Assembly (NCBI RefSeq): GCF_003121485.1
Contig: NZ_QAVX01000001.1
Span: forward strand, 1 to 64,000
Direction of reading: 5' to 3'
DNA: 64,000 nucleotides
DNA from: Dyella sp. C11
Lineage (GTDB): Bacteria > Pseudomonadota > Gammaproteobacteria > Xanthomonadales > Rhodanobacteraceae
In this document: piece by piece, positions 10,001 to 21,771 of the stretch
Position numbering within the stretch: the stretch's first letter is position 1
Layout of the letters: each line of letters begins with the position of its first letter
Notes under the pieces: generated by a model
Told to the model about the DNA's origin: nothing
Seen by the model: the letters and a program-made list of their open reading frames with translations, nothing else
Databases searched by the model: none
Made by a program: the position numbers and the translations under genes

Positions 10001-10180
10001 TCGGATCTGCGTCGCCCGCTGGGTATCGCGCTGATCGGCGGCCTCTTGATCTCACAGAGCCTGACCCTGCTCAGCACGCCGGCGCTGTACGTGATCTTCT
10101 CGTGCCTGGCGGATCGGTTCGCCGCGTGGCGGGCAAGGCGGCGGGTGCCGAAGCGGCTGACTGCAAGCGAAGGCGCCTGA
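7052..10180 (+). CDS. RND efflux pump inner-membrane subunit, MdtC/MuxC-like (HAE1 family)
   Basis: The 1042-residue protein begins with FIRRPIGTSLLAMGV and has the duplicated RND plan with the proton-relay pair D401-D402 in FVVDDAIVVIEN. The C-terminal half repeats GIVKKNAIMMIDFA. It is clearly paralogous to the pump at 2800 and lacks that protein's Gly/Ser-rich loop. Family knowledge: MdtB/MdtC-type subunits work as a mixed trimer with one adaptor. There is no second adaptor gene here, which supports sharing of the adaptor at 1332, although the gene is about 1 kb downstream, beyond a terminator and a repeat. It is followed at once by a REP-like hairpin. Confidence 0.9.
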   Translation: MNISGPFIRRPIGTSLLAMGVFAVGLICYVLLGVAALPNMQFPVIFVQASQAGASASTMASTVAAPLERHLGQVPGIDTMRSSSSLGSTQVFLMFDTGRNLDSAARDVQAAINAAQSDLPSGLNAPPSYQKANPNDDPIIAFALTSETQSARELYDIADSLLAQRIRQLEGVSEVDILGAATPAIRVDVNLRQLNALGLSPDQLRNALTAANVTSPQGFLSDGKTTMAVTANDSLHNAADFANLVIASNNGTPVRLSDVAKVYDGLQDAYQAAWFQGKPAILMYVYRQSTANIIGTVDRVKDAVPLLRDYLQPGTTLTPYFDGTPTIRASLHEVQATLVISLLMVMLTMALFLRRLAPTLIATAAVPLSLAGAAMVMYVLGFTLNNLTLLALVIAIGFVVDDAIVVIENIVRHIDQGMTRMEAALAGAKEIGFTIVSITASLVAVFIPLLFMTGITGLFFKEFTITLVAAIIVSALVSLTLTTSLCGQFLSGHEQDKPTTRIGIALEKFQAGMLAAYSHCLKFSIKHALAFSLTPLVLIVITIFLFGQVKTGLFPPQDTGLIRGRATSGATVSFQDAVARQQRLIDMLLKDHDVARVGSRLGTSRQGSSGTFDIELKTHAQGRKDDTFAVLARLSAKAARYPDLNVRLRPIQDLPSFGGGGGTSQGAQYQVSLQGDDPEELTLWLPKLVAELKKNPKLKDVGSDVDDAGLQQNIVIDRDKAARLGVGIGTIDGALYNAFGQRQISTIYSDLNQYKVVVNALPNQTATPDSINQVYVASTAGKMVPLTAFAHQEPGLAPTQISHENQYTVMSMSFNLAPGVSMGEALEIIQQTGAQMRLPGDIRINIGGDFRRFQQSQSGMLWLLLGAVVVVYIVLGMLYESLIHPVTILSTLPAAGVGALLALWITDTELSVIAQIALVLLIGIVKKNAIMMIDFALVARREHGLSPADAAYEASMVRFRPIMMTTMVAILAAVPIAIGLGEGSDLRRPLGIALIGGLLISQSLTLLSTPALYVIFSCLADRFAAWRARRRVPKRLTASEGA

Positions 10181-10193
10181 GGCGTAACCCCTT

Positions 10194-10269
10194 TGTAGGA
10201 GCGCACTTGTGCGCGACCCGCCAGGTCGCGGCCTCAGGCATGGCGGTCGCGCACAAGTGCGCTCCTACA
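10194..10269. repeat. REP-like hairpin, family B (single copy)
   Basis: The perfect 24-bp arms 10194-10217 and 10246-10269 contain GTAGGAGCGCACTTGTGC. The same element occurs four times in the array at 19482-20370, so this is a dispersed REP/REPIN-type repeat. It lies 14 bp after the second RND gene and may protect or end that transcript. The rest of the gap up to 10475 should contain the IDH promoter. Confidence 0.85.
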
Positions 10270-10448
10270 AAAAGCCCTGTTGCACCATACCCTTGCGCAT
10301 TGTTTCAGCCCTGCGCTTTCCCCCCTTCCGCGAAATCGTGACAATGAGGGGCTTTCGTCCGCCCGTTCCGCCCCCATGTGGTTCGGCTCCGGGCGATGTA
10401 TTCGCCCGAGCCTGGCGCAGCCAGCGGGCGCGCCTCCCCATTCGATAA

Positions 10449-12707
<2,259 letters not shown>

Positions 12708-12730
12708 TTGCGATAAGCATCGGTCCTGGA

Positions 12731-12758
12731 AAAGGGGCGCTTCGGCGCCCCTTTTTTT
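12731..12758 (+). terminator. Rho-independent terminator of the IDH gene
   Basis: AAGGGGCGC (12732-12740) pairs with GCGCCCCTT after a TTCG-type turn, followed by a run of seven T. It lies 24 bp downstream of the IDH stop codon. Confidence 0.9.
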
Positions 12759-12834
12759 GCCTTTTCCGAGCCGTACAAGTGAGCGCGTGGGGAGTGATAA
12801 TCAACGACAGCGAGCTGGCGATGAGGAAGTCATC

Positions 12835-13560
12835 ATGTCGATCACGTCGCGCATTACCAACGTCGTTGTGGGAGCGCACCCTGTGCGCGACGGTCAAACG
12901 GTAGCCTTGCCTTCACCTCGAACCGTCGCGCACAGGGTGCGCTCCCACAAGGGCAATCGCTGCAGGGCCGTGCCCGCCATCCTGGGAGCACCGATGTTTC
13001 TGTGGCTGTCCATGGCAAGCGCACAAAGCGCCATTCCATCCGGGGCTGCCAACCTCTGGTTGTTCGAACAGCCCGTGCAAGCGGCACCGCTCTATCGCGC
13101 ACGCATCGCCGGCACGGCGACTTACCCGCCATACACCGGCAACGCCACACTCGCGTTCGCCTGCCGCGCCGATGGTGGCAGCCTGTCAATGGAGCTGGTG
13201 ATCGATCCCAAGGCGCTGGGGTTTGATACCGATCCCTACGAGGGGCCGGATGCCATGGCGCATGGGCCCGTCACGGTGTCCACGGCAGGCAGCGATGCGG
13301 TCAAGCTCAAGGTGTCAGGCTGGTTCGGGGATGGCGGCGCTTTCAATGTCGGCACACCCTTCATCTTCGGAGCATCGTCGGGAGACATCAGCGCCGTCGC
13401 GCAACAAGGAGCGACCGAAAGCGCGCACGGGCAAGTCGTGACGATCGAAGTTCCCGCCAACGCGGGAGGCAAGCCGATGACAGCGACATTTCGCTGGCCC
13501 GACGACAACGCGGTTTTGAAACGCGTGATCACGCCTTGCCTTCGTACCCACGTGCACTGA
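12835..13560 (+). CDS. Putative exported protein of unknown function with a REP repeat in its leader
   Basis: I do not recognise the family. The mature part (from about residue 65) is rich in Ala, Gly and beta-forming stretches and has two cysteines. ATG 12835 has a strong ribosome site (GAGGAA, 6 bases upstream). Read from there, 241 codons stay open, but residues about 12-38 are encoded entirely by a family A palindromic repeat. A signal-peptide-like stretch (AILGAPMFLWLSMASAQS) follows only after it. A second ATG at 12994 also has GGGAG 7 bases upstream. It would give a 188-residue protein with a very short hydrophobic leader. Either the repeat inserted in frame into the leader, or translation now starts at 12994. 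Confidence 0.55.
   Translation: MSITSRITNVVVGAHPVRDGQTVALPSPRTVAHRVRSHKGNRCRAVPAILGAPMFLWLSMASAQSAIPSGAANLWLFEQPVQAAPLYRARIAGTATYPPYTGNATLAFACRADGGSLSMELVIDPKALGFDTDPYEGPDAMAHGPVTVSTAGSDAVKLKVSGWFGDGGAFNVGTPFIFGASSGDISAVAQQGATESAHGQVVTIEVPANAGGKPMTATFRWPDDNAVLKRVITPCLRTHVH
12868..12948. repeat. REP-like hairpin, family A, inside a coding sequence
   Basis: The perfect 27-bp arms 12868-12894 and 12922-12948 contain GTGGGAGCGCACCCTGTG. The same element occurs four times in the array at 19482-20370. It lies in frame between the ribosome site and the signal-peptide core of the exported protein gene. Confidence 0.9.
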
Positions 13561-13755
13561 CTGAGTGCGCCTTGCGTCGCTGCGAAACCAAACGCCGGCT
13601 GCACGAAGCGCCGGTGCGTGTCGTCTGGTGGCCTGCGCGGCCGTTTTACAATGAGCCCCGAAACGCAGCGACAGTTCGCTGAACGCGATGCCCAGCCCAA
13701 GGAACCGGCACATGGCGCGCGTGTCTCAAGGCTGCCCTCAACGGAATCTGAAGCC

Positions 13756-14823
13756 ATGATCCCCACTCGTCTTGCACGCTCGTTGTCCGTGGCCTTGCTG
13801 GCAGGAACGTTGGCAACGCCCGCCTTGGTCGCTGCGCAGAGTGCACCGGCGCCGGCCAGCAGCGCGCCAGGTCAGGTGCAGAACCTGGAGGCGGTCACCG
13901 TCAGCGGCATCCAGCCAGGCCCGGGTCTGTGGAAGGTGAGCAAGGGCGATCACGTGATGTGGGTGCTTGGTACCTTGTCGCCGCTGCCGGACAAGATCCA
14001 ATGGAAGACCGACGAGGTCGAGCAGACCATCGCCGAATCGCAGGAAGTGCTCGGCCCACCCTCCATTGCGCTGAAACCGAAAACCAATTTCTTCGGCAAA
14101 TTGTTCCTGCTGCCGTCGCTGGTGGGCGCGCGCAAGAACCCCGATGGCCAGACCTTGCAGCAGATGGTGCCCGCACCCGACTACGCGCGCTGGCTGACGC
14201 TGAAGAAACAGTACATCGGCAATGACAGCGGCATCGAAAGCTGGCGCCCGATCTTTGCGGCGGTGGAGTTGTACGACAAGGCCATCAAGCGCTACGGCCT
14301 CACCGCCTCCGGCGGCGTGAAGGACTCCGTGCGTGATCTCGCCAAGAAGCACAACGTCAACTTCGTCACCTCGCGCTATACGATGATGATCGACGAGCCG
14401 CGCAACGCGGTGAAGACGTTCAAGTCCTCACCGATGGATGATCGCGAATGCTTCGGTCGCACGCTCGACACGGTGGAGCGCGACATGGGGCGCATCACCG
14501 AACGCGCCAATGCGTGGGCCACCGGCGATATCGATGAGTTGCGCAAGCTGCCGATGAACGACCAGCGCGAAGCCTGCATTTCCGCCGTGACGGAAGCGGG
14601 TTTTGCCAGGCAGCTTGGCTTCAATGACGTGCAGCAGAAGGCCGAATCGATGTGGATGGGTGCGGCGGAGCAGGCGTTGAACACCAACGCGCAGACCTTC
14701 GCCATGTTGCCCATGCAGGAAGTGCTGTCGCCCAAGGGCCTCATCGCCCAATTGAAGGCAAAGGGCTATCAGGTGGAAGCGCCGGATGGCAGCGATGCGG
14801 AAGGCGTGGCGACACCGCCATAA
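13756..14823 (+). CDS. TraB/GumN family exported protein
   Basis: The 355-residue protein has a signal peptide (residues 1-27: basic start, hydrophobic core, ending in ALVAAQS). It then has the TraB/GumN domain starting with HVMWVLGTLSPLPDKIQW, the GT-containing first motif of the family. Related proteins (GumN, TraB, PrgY, Tiki) are thought to be metal-dependent proteases with an EreA/ChaN-like fold. This has been shown for Tiki but not for this one. In this protein the usual GTxH His is replaced by Ser/Pro (GTLSPLP), so activity is uncertain. An in-frame upstream extension to 13618 exists but would bury the signal peptide, so I chose ATG 13756. It is convergent with the aldo/keto reductase gene. 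Confidence 0.75.
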   Translation: MIPTRLARSLSVALLAGTLATPALVAAQSAPAPASSAPGQVQNLEAVTVSGIQPGPGLWKVSKGDHVMWVLGTLSPLPDKIQWKTDEVEQTIAESQEVLGPPSIALKPKTNFFGKLFLLPSLVGARKNPDGQTLQQMVPAPDYARWLTLKKQYIGNDSGIESWRPIFAAVELYDKAIKRYGLTASGGVKDSVRDLAKKHNVNFVTSRYTMMIDEPRNAVKTFKSSPMDDRECFGRTLDTVERDMGRITERANAWATGDIDELRKLPMNDQREACISAVTEAGFARQLGFNDVQQKAESMWMGAAEQALNTNAQTFAMLPMQEVLSPKGLIAQLKAKGYQVEAPDGSDAEGVATPP

Positions 14824-14857
14824 GTGCGCCCGAGCTTGCCGGTCATTTGAATGATCA

Positions 14858-14885
14858 CGTCACCCCCGGGCGTGCAGGGGTGACG
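14858..14885. terminator. Stem-loop between convergent genes
   Basis: CGTCACCCC (14858-14866) pairs with GGGGTGACG (14877-14885). There is no T-run, so termination is only probable. It lies between the convergent TraB/GumN and aldo/keto reductase genes. Confidence 0.45.
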
Positions 14886-14916
14886 GTAGGTCATTGCCGC
14901 CTTGACTCGTGTTGAA

Positions 14917-15861
14917 TCAGGCGCTCGCCTGGTCCAGTACAGCGATGTCTTCCTTGCTCAACTGCAAGCTCACACCCCCCAGCAATTCCTTGAGCTGCGG
15001 CAGCGTGGTTGCACTGGCAATCGGTGCCGTCACGCTCGGGCGCGCGATCAACCAGGCGAGTGCGACCTGAGCCTGCGTTGCGTTGTGTGCAGCAGCGACC
15101 TTGTCCAGCGCAGCGAGCACGCCAAGGCCGTGCTTGTTGAGGTACTTCTGCACGGCGCCACCGCGTGCCGCGCTCTTGGCGAAGTCCGCCTCGGTGCGAT
15201 ATTTGCCACTGAGGAAACCGCTGGCCAGCGCGTAGTAATTGATGACGCCCACGCCCTCGGCGACCACCAGCGGTTCCAGATCCTGCTCGTATCCCTTGCG
15301 GCTCACCAGGTTGTATTCCGGTTGCAGCGTTTCGTAGCGCGGCAGCTTGTATTCCGCCGACACCTTCAACGCTTCGGCAAAACGGTCGGCGACATAGTTG
15401 GAAGCGCCGATCACGCGCACCTTGCCCTGCTCGATCAGCTTGCCGAATGCACCCAGCGTTTCGTGCAGCGGTACCGTCGCATCGTCTTCGTGCGCCTGAT
15501 AGAGATCGATATAGTCGGTCTGCAACCGCTTGAGCGAACCTTCCACCGCCTGGTTGATGTTCATCGGCGACAGGCCCGGATGTTCCGCCCATTTGGCGAC
15601 CTTGGTGGCAATCACCACCTTGTCGCGCTTGCCGCTGCGCTTGAGCCATTTACCGATGATGGTTTCCGATTCCCCACCGCGATTGCCCGGTACCCACGCC
15701 GAATACACGTCCGCCGTATCGATCAGGTTGAAGCCGGCGTCCACGAACGCATCCAGCAGTTCGAACGAGCGCTGCTCATCCACGCTCCAGCCAAAAACGT
15801 TGCCGCCGAAAGCCAGGGGCGCGACGGAAACCGTGGACCGACCGAGGGGACGCAATTGCAT
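14917..15861 (-). CDS. Aldo/keto reductase
   Basis: The 314-residue protein has the AKR TIM-barrel motifs. D and Y of the catalytic tetrad lie in NLIDTADVYSAW, Lys in VIATKVAKW and His in YIDLYQAHEDD. The C-terminal NADPH-binding region contains PIASATTLPQLKELL. It reduces aldehydes or ketones with NADPH in the cytoplasm, and the physiological substrate cannot be told from sequence. The start at 15861 has GGAG 8 bases upstream. The longer open frame to 15957 has no domain support. It is divergent from the GH3 gene, with about 110 bp between the starts. Confidence 0.85.
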   Translation of the reverse strand: MQLRPLGRSTVSVAPLAFGGNVFGWSVDEQRSFELLDAFVDAGFNLIDTADVYSAWVPGNRGGESETIIGKWLKRSGKRDKVVIATKVAKWAEHPGLSPMNINQAVEGSLKRLQTDYIDLYQAHEDDATVPLHETLGAFGKLIEQGKVRVIGASNYVADRFAEALKVSAEYKLPRYETLQPEYNLVSRKGYEQDLEPLVVAEGVGVINYYALASGFLSGKYRTEADFAKSAARGGAVQKYLNKHGLGVLAALDKVAAAHNATQAQVALAWLIARPSVTAPIASATTLPQLKELLGGVSLQLSKEDIAVLDQASA

Positions 15862-15972
15862 GGATGTGCTCCGTGTTCGATGTGATGGGGAGGAGGTTCG
15901 TGCATACTCGGGAGTATACGCGCCGCCCATGTGATGCCGAGGCGAGCACGTGATCACATGGGAGAGACACGA

Positions 15973-18189
15973 ATGAAGAGCAAGGCAGCAGCACTGCGGT
16001 GTGCGGTTCTGAGTGGCGCGATTGTGATGGGTTTGTGCACGTGGGCCGGTATGGCTGCTGCACAGGCAACCACACGCCCGTGGAACGACACCACGCTATC
16101 GCCGGATGCACGCGCCAAGCTGTTGCTGGCGCAGCTCACGCAGGACGAAAAATTCCAGCTGATCCGCAGCTATTACGGTGGCCCTGATCGCCCCGCCAAC
16201 GTGCCGTTTCCCAAGGGCGCGTTGGCATCGGCAGGTTACGTGCCGCCCATCGATCGTCTTGGCATCCCGGCGCTGGAAGAAAGCGATGCCGGGCTTGGCG
16301 TGGCCAGTTCCGATCGCATGCGCCCCGGCGACCATGCCACGCCGTTGCCGGCCGGCCCGGTAACCGCGGCCACGTGGGACCCGCAGGTCGCTTATCGCGG
16401 TGGCGCCATGATCGGCAGCGAAGCGCACAGCAAGGGCTTCAACGTGCTGCTTGCGGGTGGAGTCAACCTTACGCGTGAGCCGCGCAACGGACGCAATTTC
16501 GAATATGCGGGTGAAGACCCGCTGCTCGCCGGCACCATCGTGGCCGAGGCGATCAAGGGCATCCAGGATCAGCACGTCATCTCCACCATCAAGCATTTCG
16601 CGTTGAATGATCAGGAGACCAACCGCAACGCGATCAACGTGCAGATCGGCGAGCAGGCGATGCGTGAATCGGACTTGCTTGCCTTCGAGATCGCCATCGA
16701 GCGCGGCAAGCCCGCGTCGGTGATGTGCTCGTACAACAAGCTCAACGGCGACTGGGCGTGCGAGAACGATTACCTGATGAACCAGGTGCTCAAGCGCGAC
16801 TGGAAATACCCGGGTTTCGTCATGTCGGACTGGGGCGGCGCGCACAGCGCGGCCAAGGCAGTGAATGCCGGCCTGGATCAAGAGTCGGCGGGCGAAGTGT
16901 TCGACAAGGAGGTGTATTTCGATGCGCCGTTGCGTGCCGCGCTTGCCAAGGGCGAAGTGAAGCAGTCGCGCATCGACGACATGGTCCAGCGCATCCTGCG
17001 CAGCATGTTCGCCGTCGGCGTGTTCCAGTATCCCGCGGGCAAGGCGCCCATCGACGCGCAGGCGAACCTCAAGGTCTCGCGCGAAACACTGGAATCCGGC
17101 GCTGTGTTGTTGCGCAACGAGCACGACACGTTGCCGCTGGATGTCACCAGGCTGCAGTCCGTCGCGGTGATTGGTGCGCATGCGGACAAGGGTGTGCTGG
17201 CCGGCGGCGGTTCATCGCTGGTGACGGCGATGGGTGGCAACGCCGTGCCGGGCATTGCGCCCACCACGTGGCCGGGGCCGGTGATGTATCACCCGTACGC
17301 GCCGTTGAAGGCATTGCGTGATGCGGCGCCGAAGGCCAACGTACAGTTCGCCGAGGGCAACGACATTGCCGCTGCCGCCGCGCTCGCCGCGAAGTCGCAG
17401 GTGGCCGTGGTGTTCGTGCAGAAGTGGCAGGCCGAGTCCGTCGACGCGCCGGATCTGTCGCTGCCCGACAATCAGGACGCGCTGGTGGAAGCGGTCGCCA
17501 AGGCGAATCCGCACACCGTCGTCGTGCTGGAGAACAGCGGCCCGGTCGCCATGCCGTGGCTCGATCAGGTCGGCGCCGTGCTGGAAACCTGGTATCCCGG
17601 CGGCGACGGTGGCAAGGCGATCGCAAACCTGTTGACCGGCAAGGTAAACCCCTCGGGTCGACTGCCGGTAACTTGGCCGCGTGATCTTTCCCAGCCGCCA
17701 CGCAAGGACATCCCCGGTGCCACGGGCGGTACGCCGCCGGAGTCTGTCGATTACGCCATCGAAGGCGCCAATGTCGGCTATCGCTGGTACCAGGCCAAGG
17801 GCATCAAGCCACTGTTTCCGTTTGGCTATGGCTTGTCGTACACGCAGTTCAAGCACGATGGCCTGAAGGTGGACGCACACGGCAACCAGCTGCAGGCGAC
17901 CGTGAACGTGTCCAATACTGGCGCGCGTGCGGGTGCCGACGTGGCCCAGGTTTACGTGCATGTGCCGGGCGCGAAATCAGCGCGTCTTGCCGGCTACGCC
18001 AAGGTCTTCCTGAAGCCCGGCGAACACCGCACGCTCACCATTCCTCTGGAGCCCCGTCTGCTGGCGGACTTCGACGTGGCCAAGCATGGCTGGGTGATTC
18101 GCGGTGGCCAGTACAGCGTTTCCGAAGGTCCTTCTTCCGAAGACCTTGGGTCGCCTGTGTCAGTCCAATTACCTGCCGGCAAGCTCTGA
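15973..18189 (+). CDS. Exported beta-glucosidase, glycoside hydrolase family 3 (BglX-like)
   Basis: The 738-residue protein has a signal peptide (about residues 1-30, ending GMAAAQA) and the two-domain GH3 catalytic region. The nucleophile is D286 in GFVMSDWGGAHS, and KHFALNDQE (about 205-213) is the usual KHF substrate-binding motif. A C-terminal fibronectin III-like domain follows FGYGLSYTQF. Family knowledge: these periplasmic enzymes remove terminal beta-glucose, or sometimes xylose, from oligosaccharides. ATG 15973 is preceded by GGGAGAG at good distance. The gene is single, ends at a clear terminator, and is not linked to the sugar locus at 38-53 kb. Confidence 0.92.
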   Translation: MKSKAAALRCAVLSGAIVMGLCTWAGMAAAQATTRPWNDTTLSPDARAKLLLAQLTQDEKFQLIRSYYGGPDRPANVPFPKGALASAGYVPPIDRLGIPALEESDAGLGVASSDRMRPGDHATPLPAGPVTAATWDPQVAYRGGAMIGSEAHSKGFNVLLAGGVNLTREPRNGRNFEYAGEDPLLAGTIVAEAIKGIQDQHVISTIKHFALNDQETNRNAINVQIGEQAMRESDLLAFEIAIERGKPASVMCSYNKLNGDWACENDYLMNQVLKRDWKYPGFVMSDWGGAHSAAKAVNAGLDQESAGEVFDKEVYFDAPLRAALAKGEVKQSRIDDMVQRILRSMFAVGVFQYPAGKAPIDAQANLKVSRETLESGAVLLRNEHDTLPLDVTRLQSVAVIGAHADKGVLAGGGSSLVTAMGGNAVPGIAPTTWPGPVMYHPYAPLKALRDAAPKANVQFAEGNDIAAAAALAAKSQVAVVFVQKWQAESVDAPDLSLPDNQDALVEAVAKANPHTVVVLENSGPVAMPWLDQVGAVLETWYPGGDGGKAIANLLTGKVNPSGRLPVTWPRDLSQPPRKDIPGATGGTPPESVDYAIEGANVGYRWYQAKGIKPLFPFGYGLSYTQFKHDGLKVDAHGNQLQATVNVSNTGARAGADVAQVYVHVPGAKSARLAGYAKVFLKPGEHRTLTIPLEPRLLADFDVAKHGWVIRGGQYSVSEGPSSEDLGSPVSVQLPAGKL

Positions 18190-18197
18190 CAGCGCAG

Positions 18198-18227
18198 AAC
18201 GCCGGCCCTGAGGCCGGCGTTTTCGTT
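18198..18227 (+). terminator. Terminator of the GH3 gene
   Basis: AACGCCGGCC pairs with GGCCGGCGTT around CTGA, followed by TTCGTTT. It separates the GH3 gene from the convergent small ORF, whose stop codon begins at 18230. Confidence 0.8.
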
Positions 18228-18422
18228 TCAGCCGCAGCCGTTGTGTGCGAGTCCAGCGGGCAACACCACTTCCTTGCGCGTCGTTTGCGCCGCCATGGGA
18301 GCGCGCTCCCTCTTGCCCTTCTGCTTCGGGCGCTCGTTCTGCGCATCCGCCAGCCTACGTGCCAGCTCGGGATCGGCGATGTGGCCGTGAAGGAACAACA
18401 GGTTGGTGAAGATCGAGCTCAT
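18228..18422 (-). CDS. Small protein of unknown function
   Basis: This is a 64-residue product. The call rests on a very strong ribosome site (AGGGAGG, 6 bases before ATG 18422) and on its position divergent from a LysR gene. The N-terminal third (SSIFTNLLFLHGHIADPELA) looks amphipathic or partly helical. The middle is strongly basic (RPKQKGKRER). The end has a single Cys (HNGCG). There is no signal peptide and no known domain that I can recognise. The shared ~105-bp gap with the LysR gene makes it a plausible regulatory target, which is inference only. Confidence 0.5.
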   Translation of the reverse strand: MSSIFTNLLFLHGHIADPELARRLADAQNERPKQKGKRERAPMAAQTTRKEVVLPAGLAHNGCG

Positions 18423-18527
18423 GACGTCCTCCCTTCGTGTCATTGCTTGAGTGTTTGTTCAACATAGACCCGTAGCAAATGGCCAAAAAGCGATATATTT
18501 GCAAGCCAGACTTGAGGAGCATTCAAG

Positions 18528-19436
18528 ATGGCGCGCGTCTCGCTGGATCTTCTCCAACAGTTCGTCCAGGCGGCCCGGCTGGGCAACCTGTCCCGCGCCG
18601 CCGAGCAGGCCAACCTCACTGTCAGCGCGCTGAGCCATCAGGTTCGGCAGCTGGAACAGCGTCTGGAACGCAAATTGTTCGAACGCGGACCACGTGGCGT
18701 GCAGCTCACGGCGGAAGGGCGTCGCTTGATGGAAGCGGTGGGACACCATTTCGAAGGCATCGATCGCGCCATGGCGGCCTTTCGTTGCCGGCGCGATGAC
18801 GTGCTCACGCTCAGCGCCATTCCCGGTGTCATGTCCAGTTGGCTGGTACCACGGTTGGCGCGCCTCGTCGCGGCGCATCCGGAGTTGCAGCTCAATCTGC
18901 AATCGAGCGTGGAGTTGGTGAATTTCGAACGCGATCCGGTGGATGCCGCCGTTCGCTACGGGCGCGGTCCGTGGCCGGGTCTGGTCACCGAGCGCCTGTT
19001 CGGCGAATGGATTGCGCCGGTCGTGTCGCCTGCCTTGCTTGAACGCATGCGCGATGCAGACCCCAATGACCTTGCGCAGTGGCCACTGCTGGGCGATCCG
19101 GGCGACCGCTGGCGCGACTGGTTTGCCGATGACCAAGGGGCGTCGCCGCGTCGCTACGTGGCGCATTTCGACAACACCGACGCCTTGCAGCGTGGCGCGA
19201 TGGAAGGCATGGGCGTGGCGCTGGGACGCATGGTCATGGCCCGTCCGCTTATCGAAGCCGGCTTGCTCACGGTGCTGGGCGATCGCTACCAGCAGATCCC
19301 TGAGGCCTACTTCCTCGTGTATCCGGAGCACGCGAAAGATCACGCCGGCCTGCGCACGTTCCGCGAATGGCTGTTGTGCGAAGCAGGCAAGTACGCAGAG
19401 ACGATGTCGTACGCCACCGGAAATGCGGCGTCATGA
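18528..19436 (+). CDS. LysR-family transcriptional regulator (GcvA-like subgroup)
   Basis: The 302-residue protein has an N-terminal winged helix-turn-helix (about residues 1-60, NLSRAAEQANLTVSALSHQ) joined to a periplasmic-binding-protein-like effector domain. The effector domain starts near residue 90 (TLSAIPGVMSSWLVPRL). The WLVPRL and RYGRGPWPGL stretches are typical of the GcvA/AmpR-like branch. The ligand is unknown. GAGGAG lies 9 bases before the ATG. It is divergent from the 64-residue ORF, the classic arrangement for LysR control of a neighbour. A large repeat array follows. Confidence 0.88.
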   Translation: MARVSLDLLQQFVQAARLGNLSRAAEQANLTVSALSHQVRQLEQRLERKLFERGPRGVQLTAEGRRLMEAVGHHFEGIDRAMAAFRCRRDDVLTLSAIPGVMSSWLVPRLARLVAAHPELQLNLQSSVELVNFERDPVDAAVRYGRGPWPGLVTERLFGEWIAPVVSPALLERMRDADPNDLAQWPLLGDPGDRWRDWFADDQGASPRRYVAHFDNTDALQRGAMEGMGVALGRMVMARPLIEAGLLTVLGDRYQQIPEAYFLVYPEHAKDHAGLRTFREWLLCEAGKYAETMSYATGNAAS

Positions 19437-21596
<2,160 letters not shown>

Positions 21597-21662
21597 GATC
21601 GTCCAGCGATGCCGCTTTCGTGAAAGATGGCCTCCAGCCTGGCGTGTTTGGATAGTGCCGGC

Positions 21663-21687
21663 GGCGAGGGGAAAACCCCTCGCCTTT
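21663..21687 (+). terminator. Terminator after the formaldehyde dehydrogenase gene
   Basis: GGCGAGGGG (21663-21671) and CCCCTCGCC (21676-21684) form a perfect 9-bp stem around AAAA, followed by TTT. Confidence 0.75.
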
Positions 21688-21771
21688 CCACACCTTGTAT
21701 ACATTTCGGACGGCAAGCTGGAACGAGCGTGCCGATACCGTTCTCCGGACGTTCCTGCTAGGGGTTTCTCG

